From: Gymnopilus junonius
Taxonomy: Eukaryota > Basidiomycota > Agaricomycetes > Agaricales > Galerinaceae
Reading direction: 5' to 3'
Length of the DNA: 33,013 bases
NCBI GenBank assembly: GCA_015501075.1
Contig: JADNYJ010000361.1
Coordinates: forward strand, 1 to 33,013
Position numbers and translations under genes: made by a program. This document shows, in pieces, positions 10,552 through 21,439 of this stretch (the stretch's first letter is position 1; each line of letters opens with the position of its first letter). Under the pieces are notes generated by a model, which had not been told where the DNA came from, did no database searches, and was given only the letters and a program-made list of their open reading frames with translations.

Positions 10552-11859
10552 TTAATCAACTATCTCATCAGCATTATCATTCAAATTCCAATGCCTTGCT
10601 GGGCCCTCATCATCATCATCATCATCTTCCTCCTCCTCTTCTTCCTCTTGCTGCATGTTCACAACTTTCTCCTTCTTCTTCTGCTTTGCAATTACTTGCT
10701 GTGTATGATAGAACATCATAGTATGCAAAAACCAGTCAAAGTTCCCAATTTTCATCTGCTTCAAAATTGACTCAAATCCACCCAACCATGCATTCAGCTG
10801 CTCAGAGGCCTCTGTGTTGTATGCCCTCTGTAAACAAAGTCTCCCATTCTTGTCATATGCAATCTGAACCAGATTAGGTGCAGACCCATTCAATGGTGCA
10901 GGATTGCACCACTTTCTGCATAGGAAGTCTGTCAATCGATGATTGCGATAATGATATGCATCAACAACAAATCAGGTTGTATCCTTCCAAATTGTCCTCC
11001 ATGTCCCATTTGCAATAGCAGTTCACAGCACTCGGCATGCCTTGTCAATGCAAACATAACCAGGTCGTGATTCTGCTGTTGGAAAAATAGACTGCAGAAA
11101 GTTGAGAATGCATGTTGGTGACTCTGACTTGTCAAATTTGGTCCAAGCAATCACAACTCCACATGGTGCACACACTGTCTCAACACAATAGAACTTGGAT
11201 GAGCCAAAGAAATGGGCACGAGGTGGTGGATCATCATCATCTTCATTATTGTCATGTGCACGTGCTGCTGGTTGGGGTCCCCGCTGTTGCCATGGAAGGT
11301 TTTCATCAATCCGCTGAAGTAGTCAACGCACACCAGAATAGGCAGCATGGTTGTGATCCTGCTTGTACTTCTTCCATACACCTTGGTGAGTTGCACAAGC
11401 AAGTGTTCCAGCAACCCTCTGATTTCCACATGTCCACATGCGACATACATTCCCATATGCAGTCTTATGCTGAATGCAAAATGCACCACCACGTGCATTC
11501 TGGAGCTCCTCTGTACAATTGTCATATGCACAATGCTAAACATCAAATGTTCATCAATCTAACTAATTCACCTAGATTTGTAAAGTCAACTTACAGTTGG
11601 GCCCATCACAATCCCATCCACCACTACCATCTTCACAGGTTTGTAATCATCAACCTCCATTTCTTCATCATGCCTTCTTTGCCTGCGAGCATGAGCCCGT
11701 CTCTCTTCTTCAGTATACTGCACAGAGTTATCTGCATCATCTCCAGTCAATACAGGAATATCTGAGTTTGTTTCATCCAATCCAGCAACAGATGCAGGAT
11801 CATTGTGTTGTCCAACATTTCCTGCAGATGATTTGTATGGATGGGAGCATTCAGAGCAC
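10552..11859 (-). pseudogene. KDZ transposase gene, 3' half (CxC6-like cluster and catalytic region)
   Basis: This continues the gene that starts at 32301. Reading down from 11859 the frame runs through a linker to MGPT, a 59-nt intron (11594 down to 11536, GTAAGT...TTTAG), then a CxC6-like cysteine cluster (HCAYDNCTEEL, GGAFCIQH, CRMWTCGN, LACATHQ). The KDZ core follows, with CGVVIAWTKF, a probable catalytic Asp in YVCIDKAC, AYHYRNHR and a probable Glu in EQLNAWLGGFE. It ends in an Asp/Glu-rich tail encoded by CAT/TCC triplets. One frame persists from 11535 to 10552 apart from three TGAs (11325-11323, 11025-11023, 10974-10972). From remembered family members these sit at Arg positions (for example VLRTAIANG). 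Family assignment is by recall of CxC5/CxC6 KDZ proteins. No frameshifts were seen, so this gene decayed by point mutation. Confidence 0.8.
11844..11859. repeat. Left target-site duplication of LINE B (16 bp)
   Basis: GGAGCATTCAGAGCAC here is identical to 31309-31324 next to the poly(A) end of LINE B. The last C could also belong to the element, so the TSD is 15-16 bp. Confidence 0.93.
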
Positions 11860-11996
11860 ATCCTTCTTTCCCACAGACCACCACCATCGCAAAACGTCGA
11901 TACCTCGCAACACCGCAATTTTCTCCACAACCTGCGATCTGGTTCTTGGATAGCTGTTTACAGTTATTCAAGTGTGTACGCACCTTAGTGCAATCG
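11860..11996 (+). promoter_or_regulatory. LINE B 5' UTR, presumed internal promoter
   Basis: The 137 bp between the TSD and the ORF1 ATG are conserved in copies A and C and begin with the pyrimidine block CCTTCTTTCCC. Full-length LINEs carry an internal promoter in this position (known biology). No specific promoter box was identified, so the role is inferred from position and conservation. Confidence 0.4.
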
Positions 11997-13978
11997 ATGT
12001 CCGATCATCGTCATCGTCCGCCCAAGCGCCCTACCCTTTCTGCCTCTGGCGGGCGTATTCCACCCGTCGGAGCTTCGAGCTCCAAATCTCCAACCCCTGA
12101 GGGTTCTTCGTCCTCTCGATCCGTTCGAGAGAGATACGCTTCAGCCACCCCCGCTCCTTGCGAGCGGGAGGAGACTGAGTCTCGGTCAGCGATCCACTCG
12201 CGGGCCACTACTCCCATTGCTTCGAGGGCTTCGTCCCCCGATGTTTCCATGGGGGAGGATGATGACACCGTTCGTTTTCCTCCCCAAGCGCTTCTCCAGA
12301 GCCGCAGCCTACTGCCCTTTCCCTCACAGGATCGGAGGGGGACTGGGTGCTGTGGCGGAGTCACTGAAGACCATTGGTTCATTCATGATGTCCAACGGCC
12401 CTTCTACTTTATCAGGGGCAGATCGCTCTGATTATGTCGGTCTCTTCACTAGATAGTGAACTCGATCAATACTTCCCCTTGGGCCAAGAGGCCACGGGTG
12501 TCAGCGCACGATCGCCGTCTCTTAGATGGTCGGTCGTTCGCAATCTCATCGATTCTGACAGTTCCCTAGCGGACCTCATGTATCGAGACCTAGCGAAGAC
12601 TCGAGAAGGGGGGGTTGCTCCTCCCGCTCAGCCTGAGCCTTCATCTTCCCAGTCCGCCCCTCCAAAGCAGACTGGCCCTCCAGCGGACCCTGCGGAGCCC
12701 CCCAAGGCTCCCGCTCCCGCTCCTTCTCGCACCAAGCTTCAGCCCCGTAAACAGAAGGCGAAGCTGGTTCAATATCAGAGGCCGCCCCCTCCAGGGCCCC
12801 CTCCCATTCCTCTGTCCTCTCATCCCAAGCGCTCCTTCGCCTCGAAACTCCGGCCACCAGTTCCGGGGTCCTCGACCCGCGGGTCGCTTACTAATGTTAT
12901 TTTGAGCGGGCCGTCGCTCAAATGGCACCACAAACCTGGACCCGGGCCGCCTCAGGCCCAGGCCCTGACCCTGGATCCGGACCCTTCTCAGGGCCCGTCT
13001 CGACCCGCTACCCCAGCCAAGTCTAAAGGGCTTGACTACGTCACGGCTGGCCCTACGCGCCGCCAAGTTCTCGTGGTGTTCAACGACCGTGCGCCGATGA
13101 ACGTCATACTCGCTACTCTGGTTGATGAGATCAACCGGATGATGGCTCTCGACCGATTCGATATTCGGATCACCTCTGCAGAGCCCGCCTATCGTGGGTG
13201 GGCTCTACACACCAATCACGTACCCACGATGATGAGCTTATGCTCCTCCGGGTGCGATCTATAATGTTGTCCAGGGCACCGCCGATGCCAACAAGGAGTT
13301 GACACCCTGGGTCGGACTTCCGATGTCCAAAGCCTTCCTGAAGGTTTTGGATGTCCCCTATTACACGGATGTCTTCCAGAGGACTCCCACCACCATCGCC
13401 GACATTGAGAGGGCGCTCGAAAGGGCCCCCTCTTCTCTGGCATTCCTTTTGCGGGGCATGCATGCCTCGTACGTCAATCAGCAAAGAGCTCCAAGTTCGA
13501 CTGCTACTTTGAGATCTGGGATTCCCAGACTGGACGAACCGGAAGACGCTTATCAACAAAGCTTTTCGCTACAAGGATGAGCTGCTTTATGTAAAGCCAG
13601 CTGCCGCTCGATGAGGTGTCCCCATGTGCCAGCGCTGCCAGCGCTGGGGTCATCTCACCAAGGATTGTAGGGCCCACCAGCGCCGCTGCGCGCGGTGTGG
13701 CGGGCCTCACGCCACTGATGAGCATCGCGCCCTTGCGCCTGCTGCAACCGGCCTCCGCCGGATTCGGACGGTATGCGCCACCCCACTCCAGCTGGTGAGC
13801 CATGCCCCCACAAGGCCCGCTGCCCCAATTGCCGGGGCGAGCACCCTGCCACAGGACGCAATTGCAAGTTCTGGGAACACCGCTTCGATCATGATTGGAT
13901 CGTTGCAAAATACCGCGAGGTACGTGATAGCGCGCACTCCGGACCTTGACGTCTAACGTCCCTCCCCTAGCTCGATAA
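11997..13978 (+). pseudogene. LINE B ORF1 (gag-like), frameshifted
   Basis: ORF1 starts at ATG 11997 (MSDHRHRPPKRP). The order is a Ser/Pro-rich N terminus, an acidic MGEDDDTVRFP segment, a Pro-rich linker, a central segment (NVILATLVDEINRMMALDRF, ELTPWVGLPMSKAFLKVLD), then zinc knuckles at about 13624-13890: CQRCQRWGHLTKDC (CX2CX4HX4C), CARCGGPH, and a third Cys/His group. The protein should bind LINE RNA. Compared with copies A and C it has several frameshifts (near 12290, 12340, 12450, 13230 and 13540), so no continuous product is possible. Its TAA stop is 13976-13978, overlapping the ORF2 start by one base. Confidence 0.8.
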
Positions 13979-15363
13979 TGAGAAGAAAGGAGGACATTAG
14001 AATTATTTCGTACAATTGTAACCAGAATTATGGTCATATCGATGTACTTCTGACCATCTAAAAGATTCTTTTGACGTTATTTTCTTGCAAGAGCCACCTT
14101 GGCGTGAGATACACGTGCCCCGTCTTCGAGAGATCGAGAAGGTGAGGCAGTTATTGGTGCACCGAACCACCCTGATTGGAAGGTAATGGTTCGGCCTGAC
14201 CCCACTGGGCTCCGGCCTCGCGTTCTGACCTACGTTTCGATGAGGCTGAACCCCTGGCGCCCTGCTATGCGACGTGATCTTATAGATCACCGTGATATCA
14301 TGGCGGTTTCTCTGTTTACTGGGGACACTGTTGTTAATTTACTGAATGTGTATTCTGATGACAACACACAGCTATCGACTGCTCACTGAGCAGGCCGACT
14401 TTCTCCCAATGTTTCATTACATGGGGGGTGACTTCAACTGTCATTCGAATAAGTGGGACCCTGGTGTCCTGCATCATCGGACGACAGCCAACAACCTGCT
14501 GAACACAGCAGCTACCCTGGGGTTGATGCTTTCTCTCCAGTCAATCCGGGTCCCACCACATTCCTGGCAACCCATCACTATGAGAGTCGGTCATCGACCT
14601 CATCTTCGTTCAACCTACTGAGGAGCTGTCTGCAGGCACTCGGCGAGGGGAACTGTGGTGCGGGCCATCGGACCATGTTCTGCTGGCCTGTTCTATTTCT
14701 GTCGCTCTGCAGCAGCAACTGTTCCGATGCGCTCACTGCCACCAGATCAATTGGATGACTTCGTGTTGTCCATCATTGAGAAGCTCAAGGGCATTGATCC
14801 CTTTACGCCGATCACCACTCCGGATCAGGTGGAGGCTGTGTCTTCGGACATGGCTCGCCTTCTCAGATACTTGGCGAAAGTATTCCAAGACGATTCGTAT
14901 TCTCCTCACTCCCGTCCTTGGTGGGATGACTCTGTGAGGATTCCTTCGATGCTTATCAGCGAGATAACTCTCGTGATAACCATAAAATTTTCCGCAAAGC
15001 TGTCAAAGCTGCTAAGCGCAAATTCTTTGATGAACGCATCACTGAAGTTGCACTACAACAAGCGCCCCTGGGATCTATGAACTGGATCCAGCAGCGCAAG
15101 TTACCACCCTCTGAGGCTATCCAATTTAAGGCAGCCCTGCCATGATATGCCCTCCCTCTGGGATGCCCTTCATGGCACTACAATCGGCCTCTGACGAACG
15201 TACACATTAGTGGTCTCACCTCCCTTCCCGATATGGAAGTACGAGAGTGGACTGCCTTTTCACTGTTGGAACTGAGGGAGGCTTTGGCATCCTGTCTAAC
15301 AACTCAGCGCCGGTCCTGATCATATTAAGTGGTCACCCACCACCCTCATCCAACCCTCCGGTG

Positions 15364-15399
<36 letters not shown>

Positions 15400-15474
15400 A
15401 ATTTTTTTTTTTTTTTTTTTTCACCCTATCCGGGGTGTGCGTCCACTGAGGCCTCCCACCTGGTGCGTGCAGGG
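13978..15474 (+). pseudogene. LINE B ORF2, 5' part: endonuclease and start of reverse transcriptase
   Basis: ORF2 begins at ATG 13978 inside TAATG (ORF1 stop and ORF2 start share the A). The endonuclease domain is recognisable (ISYNCNQNYGH, YMGGDFNCHSNKWD at about 14420-14460) but changes frame several times (for example near 14055, 14130, 14390 and 14560). The reverse-transcriptase leader appears near 15240-15330 (an NNSAP block that is NNSAPGPDHIKWS in copy C). Homology then stops. A C-run and a T-run replace roughly 350-400 bp of the reverse-transcriptase fingers region before LINE sequence resumes at about 15425. The copia LTR starts at 15475. Confidence 0.8.
15367..15421. repeat. Homopolymer block (C)31 TCAA (T)20
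   Basis: Thirty-one C (15367-15397) are followed by TCAA and twenty T (15402-15421). The block sits where copy C has normal reverse-transcriptase coding DNA. It is either a real deletion with a homopolymer filler or an assembly or sequencing artefact. Confidence 0.95.
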
Positions 15475-15645
15475 TGGTTAGACAGTGACTCACGTCACAT
15501 GATATGTTACATGTCACAGAGTAGTTACATTGTAGCTAAGTCCTCCTGAAGTCCTTAGTTCTTAACTCTGGACTTCAGGTGAGTAGTACATAGTTTCTCC
15601 TTGTATTTAGTTAGTTCTTAACTCTGGACTTCAGTCCTTCTAACA
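15475..15645 (+). repeat. Copia left LTR
   Basis: It begins TGGTTAGACAGTGACTC and ends TTCTAACA, matching 22114-22278 except for small indels near the 5' end. A perfect 10-bp inverted repeat (CCTGAAGTCC 15545-15554, GGACTTCAGG 15570-15579) and an internal direct repeat of TTAGTTCTTAACTCTGGACT lie within it. Confidence 0.92.
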
Positions 15646-15657
15646 GGTTATGGGCCC
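15646..15657 (+). promoter_or_regulatory. Copia minus-strand primer-binding site, complementary to initiator tRNA-Met anticodon arm
   Basis: GGTTATGGGCCC directly follows the LTR. Its reverse complement, GGGCCCATAACC, matches the anticodon stem-loop of eukaryotic initiator tRNA-Met as I remember it (CAU anticodon), not the usual 3' CCA end. Copia-type elements that prime from a half tRNA use such sites (described for Drosophila copia). The match is from recall of the tRNA, so an alignment to the host tRNA is needed. Confidence 0.65.
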
Positions 15658-16215
15658 CGGCATCTGAGACTGCAGGAATCAACTCTATTCATTTCCTTTG
15701 CACTCTAGCAGATTGCCGCTTCGCAACTTCGATACACACACGCATACACGTTCCCGGCCACGCCTACGCAGTTATACGCAGATAGCTACCCGGACAAACT
15801 GCAAACTGCGTTTCTTCAATTTGACCATTAGGACTCAATTCAACTTCGCTTCACAACGTGCCCATTCGTTCTCGCACACATTCACAACTTCGCATACTGA
15901 GTACTGGTATTACCGCTATTCACGTTGCCTCGTTTCACATCGTTCCAACTGCTGGTCCTCGAGTTATCATCGAAGATTGTCTTGCATCTCAACTCAGTGA
16001 GATCAGCACTTCGTTCATCTTTGCGCATTTCCTCGCCTACGCTCTTGCCGCATTCTTTGCAATGTGGACTATCTGTTACGAGTCACACCCTTGACGTGCC
16101 TGCTTCATTGCATCCTCATTCGATCACCTCGTCATTCACAATCAACACTTATTCCTATAAAGCATCAACTCTACTACTTTGCCTTTTTCGCCTTTTCAGC
16201 CTCATTCTGCCCACT

Positions 16216-17051
16216 ATGAACACCAACTCCACTCCTACCTTCCACAAACTCTCTGACACCAACTATGGCACCTGGAACGGTGAAATGGAGGCCTGGTTCC
16301 GCGCAACTGGCCTGTGGCGCATAGTGTCTGCTAAGCAAGCTAAGCCCAGAATTTCAACCTCACCCACCGACTCAGACCTTGAAAAAGTGGAGATTTGGGA
16401 GCAGAAAGCAGACAAGGCAGCTGGGATACTGTTCTTGATGGTGGAGGCACCACAGAGGGTGCATTTTAATGGAATCAGAGACGATCCAGTGGCAATGTGG
16501 AAGGCTTTGGAGGACATCCATTTGCAGAAGAAGCCAGGTTCTAGGTTCAATGCCTATGATGACCTCAAATTAGAGGAGGAATCACTGCAGGCCCTTCTCA
16601 ATTGAGTTGACACTGCTCTGCAGCAAATTAGAGACCTCAGACGAAGGATTTCACTCTGGAGAAGCTGGATGAGGAGTTGGCTTGCATGGCACTCATTAGG
16701 GCGCTCCCTGATGAATACAGCGCATTTGTGTCATCTCTACTGCTCAAGGACTCCCTCTCCAAGTCTACTCTTCAAGCTGCATTTGTTACAGAGGATATAC
16801 AACGCAAACGACGTGCAAATGATGCTATATCAGTTGGGAGCGCTCTGGCTGCTTCCTCTGACTCTGGGAAGCGTCCCTGCATCTTCTGCAATGACCCAGC
16901 ACATGGAATCAAGGATTGCGATGCATACAAGCGAGGAGCAGAGTATGCAACCAACAAGCGCACTATCTGGGCCAATAAGCCACCAAAAGTGCGAAAAGCG
17001 AAGGCTGCAGCTGCAGCTGCCTCCACAGACTCACATCTTCGTCAGGAGTGA
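16216..17051 (+). pseudogene. Copia gag
   Basis: It starts at ATG 16216 (MNTNSTPTFHKLSDTNYGTW, a typical copia gag opening) after a leader of about 570 bp. The N-terminal Gag region ends at an in-frame TGA (16603-16605). A one- or two-base frameshift near 16640 leads to the remaining part (FTLEKLDEELACMALIRALP...), which carries a zinc knuckle CIFCNDPAHGIKDC (CX2CX4HX4C, about 16875-16920). The frame changes again near 17046 and 17100, before protease. Gag forms the virus-like particle and binds RNA. The broken frame means no full Gag can be made. Confidence 0.85.
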
Positions 17052-17100
17052 CTGAATTCGCTGGAAATGCAAGTCATCGCTCTTCTACCTCACTCCCACC

Positions 17101-19761
17101 TGCTATAATGACTGGACTGCAGACACAGGTGCCACATCTCATATGACCCCACATCGTCATTGGATGCGCAATTACATTCCCTTTCGCACTGGGGTGAAGT
17201 TAGCAGATGGCAGCATTGTTAGTTCAGCAGGAATTGGAACTGTGGTGTTTCACCCAGTTATTAGAGGTCAGGCAATGCATCCAGTAGAGTTTTCTAGAGT
17301 CCTTCATGTACCAGCACTTCAATCAAACCTTCTCTCATGCCTATACCTTGTCAGAGTAAAGGGCTTTGAGATTCACATCAATTCAGAGCAAATGGCCTTC
17401 AATCTGCAAAATGAGACCCTATTCTGTGCTCCCTTGAAGTCCAACAACTCTGCAATTCTGGGAGGACGCACCGCACTTAGTCAAGAGTCTGCACACTGGG
17501 TTTCGATGCTACCACTTACTCCTACACTCTGGCATCGTCGCTGTTGTCACCACAATCATGCAGACATCTCTAAAATGCACAGAAATGGTCTGGTGACTGG
17601 AATGACTCTGGATTTGAAGGAAAAGCCTGACTTAGTTTGTGAGCCTTGTTTAGCAGGCAAGATGCGTTCCAATCCTTTCCCAACTTCACCCAGCAGAGCT
17701 ACCAAGCCTCTAGAGCTTGTACACTCAGATCTGCATGGCCCCATTCGTACTCCAACTCCTGAGGGCTATAGGTACTGGGTCACTTATATTGATGACTGCA
17801 CTTCACTCCGAGCTGCCTACCTTCTAAAGCGAAAGAGCGAAACATTTACAGCCTTCAAACAGTTCAAAGCATGGGCAGAGAACCAATTGGATGCAAAAAT
17901 CAAAGCATTACAGGACGATAAAGCTGGGGAATACATGTCTAAGGAGTTTATCGCATTTACAGACAGTTGTGGGATAATTAGGCGATACAGCACCAGGAAT
18001 AGGCCACAACAGAATGGAGTAGCAGAGAGAGCAAACAGAACTATGTCTGATATCTCAGCAATGCTCTTTGAAGCTGGCCTGCCCCTTTGGTTCTGGGCCT
18101 ATGCACTCGCAACAATGATACATGTCTGGAATCGCATCCCTACATCCACTCTCTCTGATTCAACACCTTATGAAGCCTGGAACCACCAGAAACCAGACAT
18201 TTCGCATTTCAGAGTTTGGGGATGCTTAGCCTATGTCTTTATTCAGAAGGACAAGCGAACCCCTCTTGGACCTCACATGGAGAAGTGCATCTTTGTGGGC
18301 TACCCTACTGGATACAAAGGCTGGCAGTTCTACAATCCAACCACAAAGAAGTTTATCATCTCTGAAAGAGCTGAGTTTGATGAAAGGTCATTTCCTGGCA
18401 TTGGTCCTGGTTTCAAATCATCTGGTTCACCTCTCCCACTGGTTCTCCCTGCTCCTAATGCTGTTCCTGCACCCCTTGCACCACCACTCGAGGTCTGGGG
18501 GGAGGATGATGATTTGGATACAAATATGAAGCCAGATGAGCCCCAAGTTGATCCAGTTCCCAAATTACCACCTGAGCGCACTCCTAGTCCAGAAATCCCT
18601 CCACCACCTCACACTCCTTCGCCTCCACCACCTCCTGCTCAGATACAGCCTCCTGCAACTCCACAGCCACTTAGGCGCACTACTCGTGTTATTAGACCCC
18701 CTGGTGAATGGTGGAAGATCAAACCGCTCTCTAAAGCAATTGAAGAGGCAGAAGATGATGAAGATGATTTAGAAGGTGCTCTGGCTGCTGGAAATGATGC
18801 TACACCTCGTTCCTTTACACACGCACTAAAGACACCTCTGGGAGCTCAATGGCGTGAAGCTGCAACACAGGAGTACAACTCCTTGGTTGAGAATAACACT
18901 TGGGAAATTATGGATCTTCCTGAAGGTCAAAAGGCAATTGGATCTGGTTGGGTGTTCAAAGTCAAACACAATGCTGATGGTTCAATTGAGCGATTCAAAG
19001 CGCGAATTGTTGCCAAAGGGTACTCACAACGTCCAGGAATCGACTACAATGAGATCTTTGCACCTACCTTCCGCCCTGCAACGCTGCGCTTGATTTTAGC
19101 ATTGGCAGCCATTGAGGATCTAGAACTCCACTCTCTTGACATCACCTCTGCCTTTCCCAATGGTGACTTGGATGAGGAGATTTATATGAAGCAACCTGAA
19201 GGCTTTCATCTAGGAGGACCCAATGCAGTCTGCAGACTTCGCAAATCGCTCTATGGACTCAAACAGGCAGCCAGACAGTGGAACAAGAAGTTACATGGAG
19301 TTCTGGAGGAAATGGGCTTCAAGCGAATTCAAGCTGATAGATCTGTCTATATCTACTCCAACTCTGAAGTTCGCATCATTATGCCTATCTACATTGATGA
19401 TATCACCCTTGCTTCAAAATCCCAGTCTGCTATTGAGTCCACCATTGCCCAACTTTCTTCCTACTTCAAATGTCGCAATTTAGGCCCAACTCGGTTCCTA
19501 CTAGGTATTGGCATTGGCAGAGACCGCCCCAAGTACACTATAACACTCCACCAGCACCAGTTCATCCTGGACATGCTTGAGAAGTATGGTATGTCTAAAT
19601 GTCATCCTGTCAAAACCCCTCTTCCTCCCAAGCTCCAACTTTCTCATTCTATGTCCCCTTCCACTCCTGAGGAGGAACAAGAAATGGCAACCATTCCTTA
19701 CCTGTCTGCAGTTGGCTCTCTTCAGTATTTGGCCACCATGACTCGACCTGATATTGCTTAC
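17101..19761 (+). pseudogene. Copia pol, 5' part: protease, integrase, reverse transcriptase
   Basis: One uninterrupted frame covers three domains. Protease: WTADTGATSHM, with catalytic DTG at 17122. Integrase: zinc motif LWHRRCCHHNH...CEPCLAGK, catalytic block HSDLHGP, a DDKAGEY block where copia usually has DNGGEY, and NGVAERANRT with the catalytic Glu. Reverse transcriptase: GWVFKVKHNADG, then SAFPNGDLDEEIYM (AFLNG is usual), SLYGLKQAARQW, and the active site YIDD at about 19390. A Pro-rich linker (about 18420-18700) separates integrase and reverse transcriptase. The frame is cut at 19761 by LINE D inside the conserved TRPDIAY block. Codons after that read antisense LINE tail and are not part of the protein. 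Confidence 0.92.
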
Positions 19762-21424
19762 TTTTTTTTTTTTTTTTTTTTTTTTAAATCAAAGATTTAT
19801 ATACCGGTGCGCGAAAGCAGTCCGGTCGCAGATATACATACACCCGAAGTAATCTACCATTAAGCTACGCCTAGTGCGAGACTGGCTCTCGCGGGCCAAC
19901 TTAGGCCCATAAAGCAATGGGCCCGTACTCTCGTTGATGCCCCGCCGAAGGGAGGGGTCCAACAAAGTGAAAGAAGGGCACCGGAAGGGGGCCCGCCAGC
20001 CAAACCCGACGGCCCAGGATGCGCGCATACTGAGTTAGCCACTGAAGGCAGACCATTTCGGGGCGCCGAAGCGGGGGGTCACACTTGTCTGTCGATAGCG
20101 CCGAAGCTCCAGAGCCCAGACCCCCACCCTCAACCCAGCAAAGCCGAAGCCCGCCAAGTATTAGGACCCTGTTCTGAGCGCACCCCAAACCGCCGAATCC
20201 AGCCAACAGGAACAACACCTACCTTGCCCGACCAAGTTATCCGACACCCCGAGGGGGGCGGTTGAAGGCGAACGCTGTGGGGTTAGCCTTCAAGAAAGAT
20301 ACGAGCTGATCCAGACGAACTGGATAGTCGTGACGATCGTGCTGGGGACACGATTGGAATAGGTGATCACGAGTTTGGGTATGGTGGCCGCACTCGCAAC
20401 TGGTGGATTCAGGGATGTTGAACCGAGAGTAGTACTCCCCAATGGGAGCATGGTTGGTAATGGCGCGAGTGACCCTTGTAAAGAGGGTCAGGTCGCCGCC
20501 TGCAGCTTGAAGCCAGGGACCGCCTCGTTTGGCCCGTGGTTCGAGTCGACCCCCGTCGAGGTCGGTGAGTGACAAAAAGTGTCGCCCTGAATACGAGGGT
20601 TGCTGGAACAACTCTTGCCAGCCCTCCCCCGGATTATCGTCTGCTGCTTTGCGCAAGAGGCAAGTGATGTGGCGTGTTAGGCCCCACCGCTACGGAAAGC
20701 TCAGTCACCATGAGATGAGCTTGATAGTGTATGCCCCACTTCAGAGAAGATGGGACATGATGAAGGGAGATGTGGCGGCCAGGGCCCCTGGTCCACCACT
20801 CTGTAAGGGCGCGGATCACAGCCAAGGAATGACCCTGGCCGGAATGCACGGAGGCATCAAGCAGACTCCCCAAAGCCTTGGTGGAATCCGACAAGATAAC
20901 AATGTAGTCACAATTGTCCATGGCACAAGCCCGGACAATCGCAGTACGAAGGGAGTAAAGCTCCGCATCCTCTGCAAGAGCACTCCCCGCCGCGTAGCGA
21001 GATGCATGCACCTCGACTCCCTGGCGAAAGACAAGCGAAGCTGCAATAGCCTGCTTGCTCCGGTCAGTGGGGCGACTACCATCGCCGACACAGATCAGTG
21101 TGGATGGTTCCCGCTTCGAGGCCTCCCAGAAGCGGTCTAACCATTCGCGCCGGAGCCCAACCTTATCCTTGGGTGCCGGAGTGATATCAAAGCGAATTCC
21201 ATGATGTAGCTCAAGGAATCGCCCGCCTGGACGAGCCTCTGGGGCAAAAGGCTCCAAAGGCTCGCTGACTACATGGAGCGTGTCGTCGACGTCCATAACA
21301 GTACCCCGCACCTTAGCGCGTTGTGGGGCAGTCATAAAGGCAGCAGAGCGAGGGTGAGGAGTCGCTCTTTTGGAGAAGGGCGCACTCAGAAGAGAGCGCA
21401 CTGGGTGAGTGTCCGAGAGGGCCG
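19762..21424 (-). mobile_element. LINE copy D, 5'-truncated, inserted in the copia reverse transcriptase
   Basis: On the minus strand it has a 24-nt poly(A) (T-run 19762-19785), the LINE 3' UTR and the RNase H end of ORF2, cut off at 21424. CCTGATATTGCTTAC flanks it on both sides (19747-19761 and 21425-21439; a following T makes 16 bp ambiguous). Truncation at the 5' end with a variable TSD and poly(A) is the normal outcome of incomplete target-primed reverse transcription. Total length is 1,663 bp. It is inserted in the opposite orientation to copia. Confidence 0.95.
20237..21424 (-). pseudogene. LINE D ORF2 3' part: RNase H and Cys/His motif
   Basis: RNase H runs at about 21090-20740: VGDGS (Asp), AEDAELYSL (Glu), LSDSTKAL (Asp) and HVPSSLKWGIHYQAH, where His stands at the usual fourth Asp. 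It is followed by CECGHHTQTRDHLFQSC (CXCX8HX4C; about 20390-20340) and the natural TAA stop at 20239-20237. A frameshift near 20645 splits it into two frames. RNase H removes the RNA strand of the RNA/DNA hybrid during LINE copying. Codon 21 of the EXXX frame and upstream are missing owing to 5' truncation. Confidence 0.85.
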
Positions 21425-21439
21425 CCTGATATTGCTTAC

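Noticed and set aside
19762..19863. Copia pol ending in a Phe-rich tail
   Set aside because: These codons are the T-run and antisense 3' UTR of LINE D; the true frame resumes at 21440.
20529..21140. Plus-strand open frames across LINE D, and matching antisense frames over LINE C (23975-24448) and LINE B (29932-30405)
   Set aside because: They recur in every copy because they mirror the conserved RNase H frame. No domain is recognisable.
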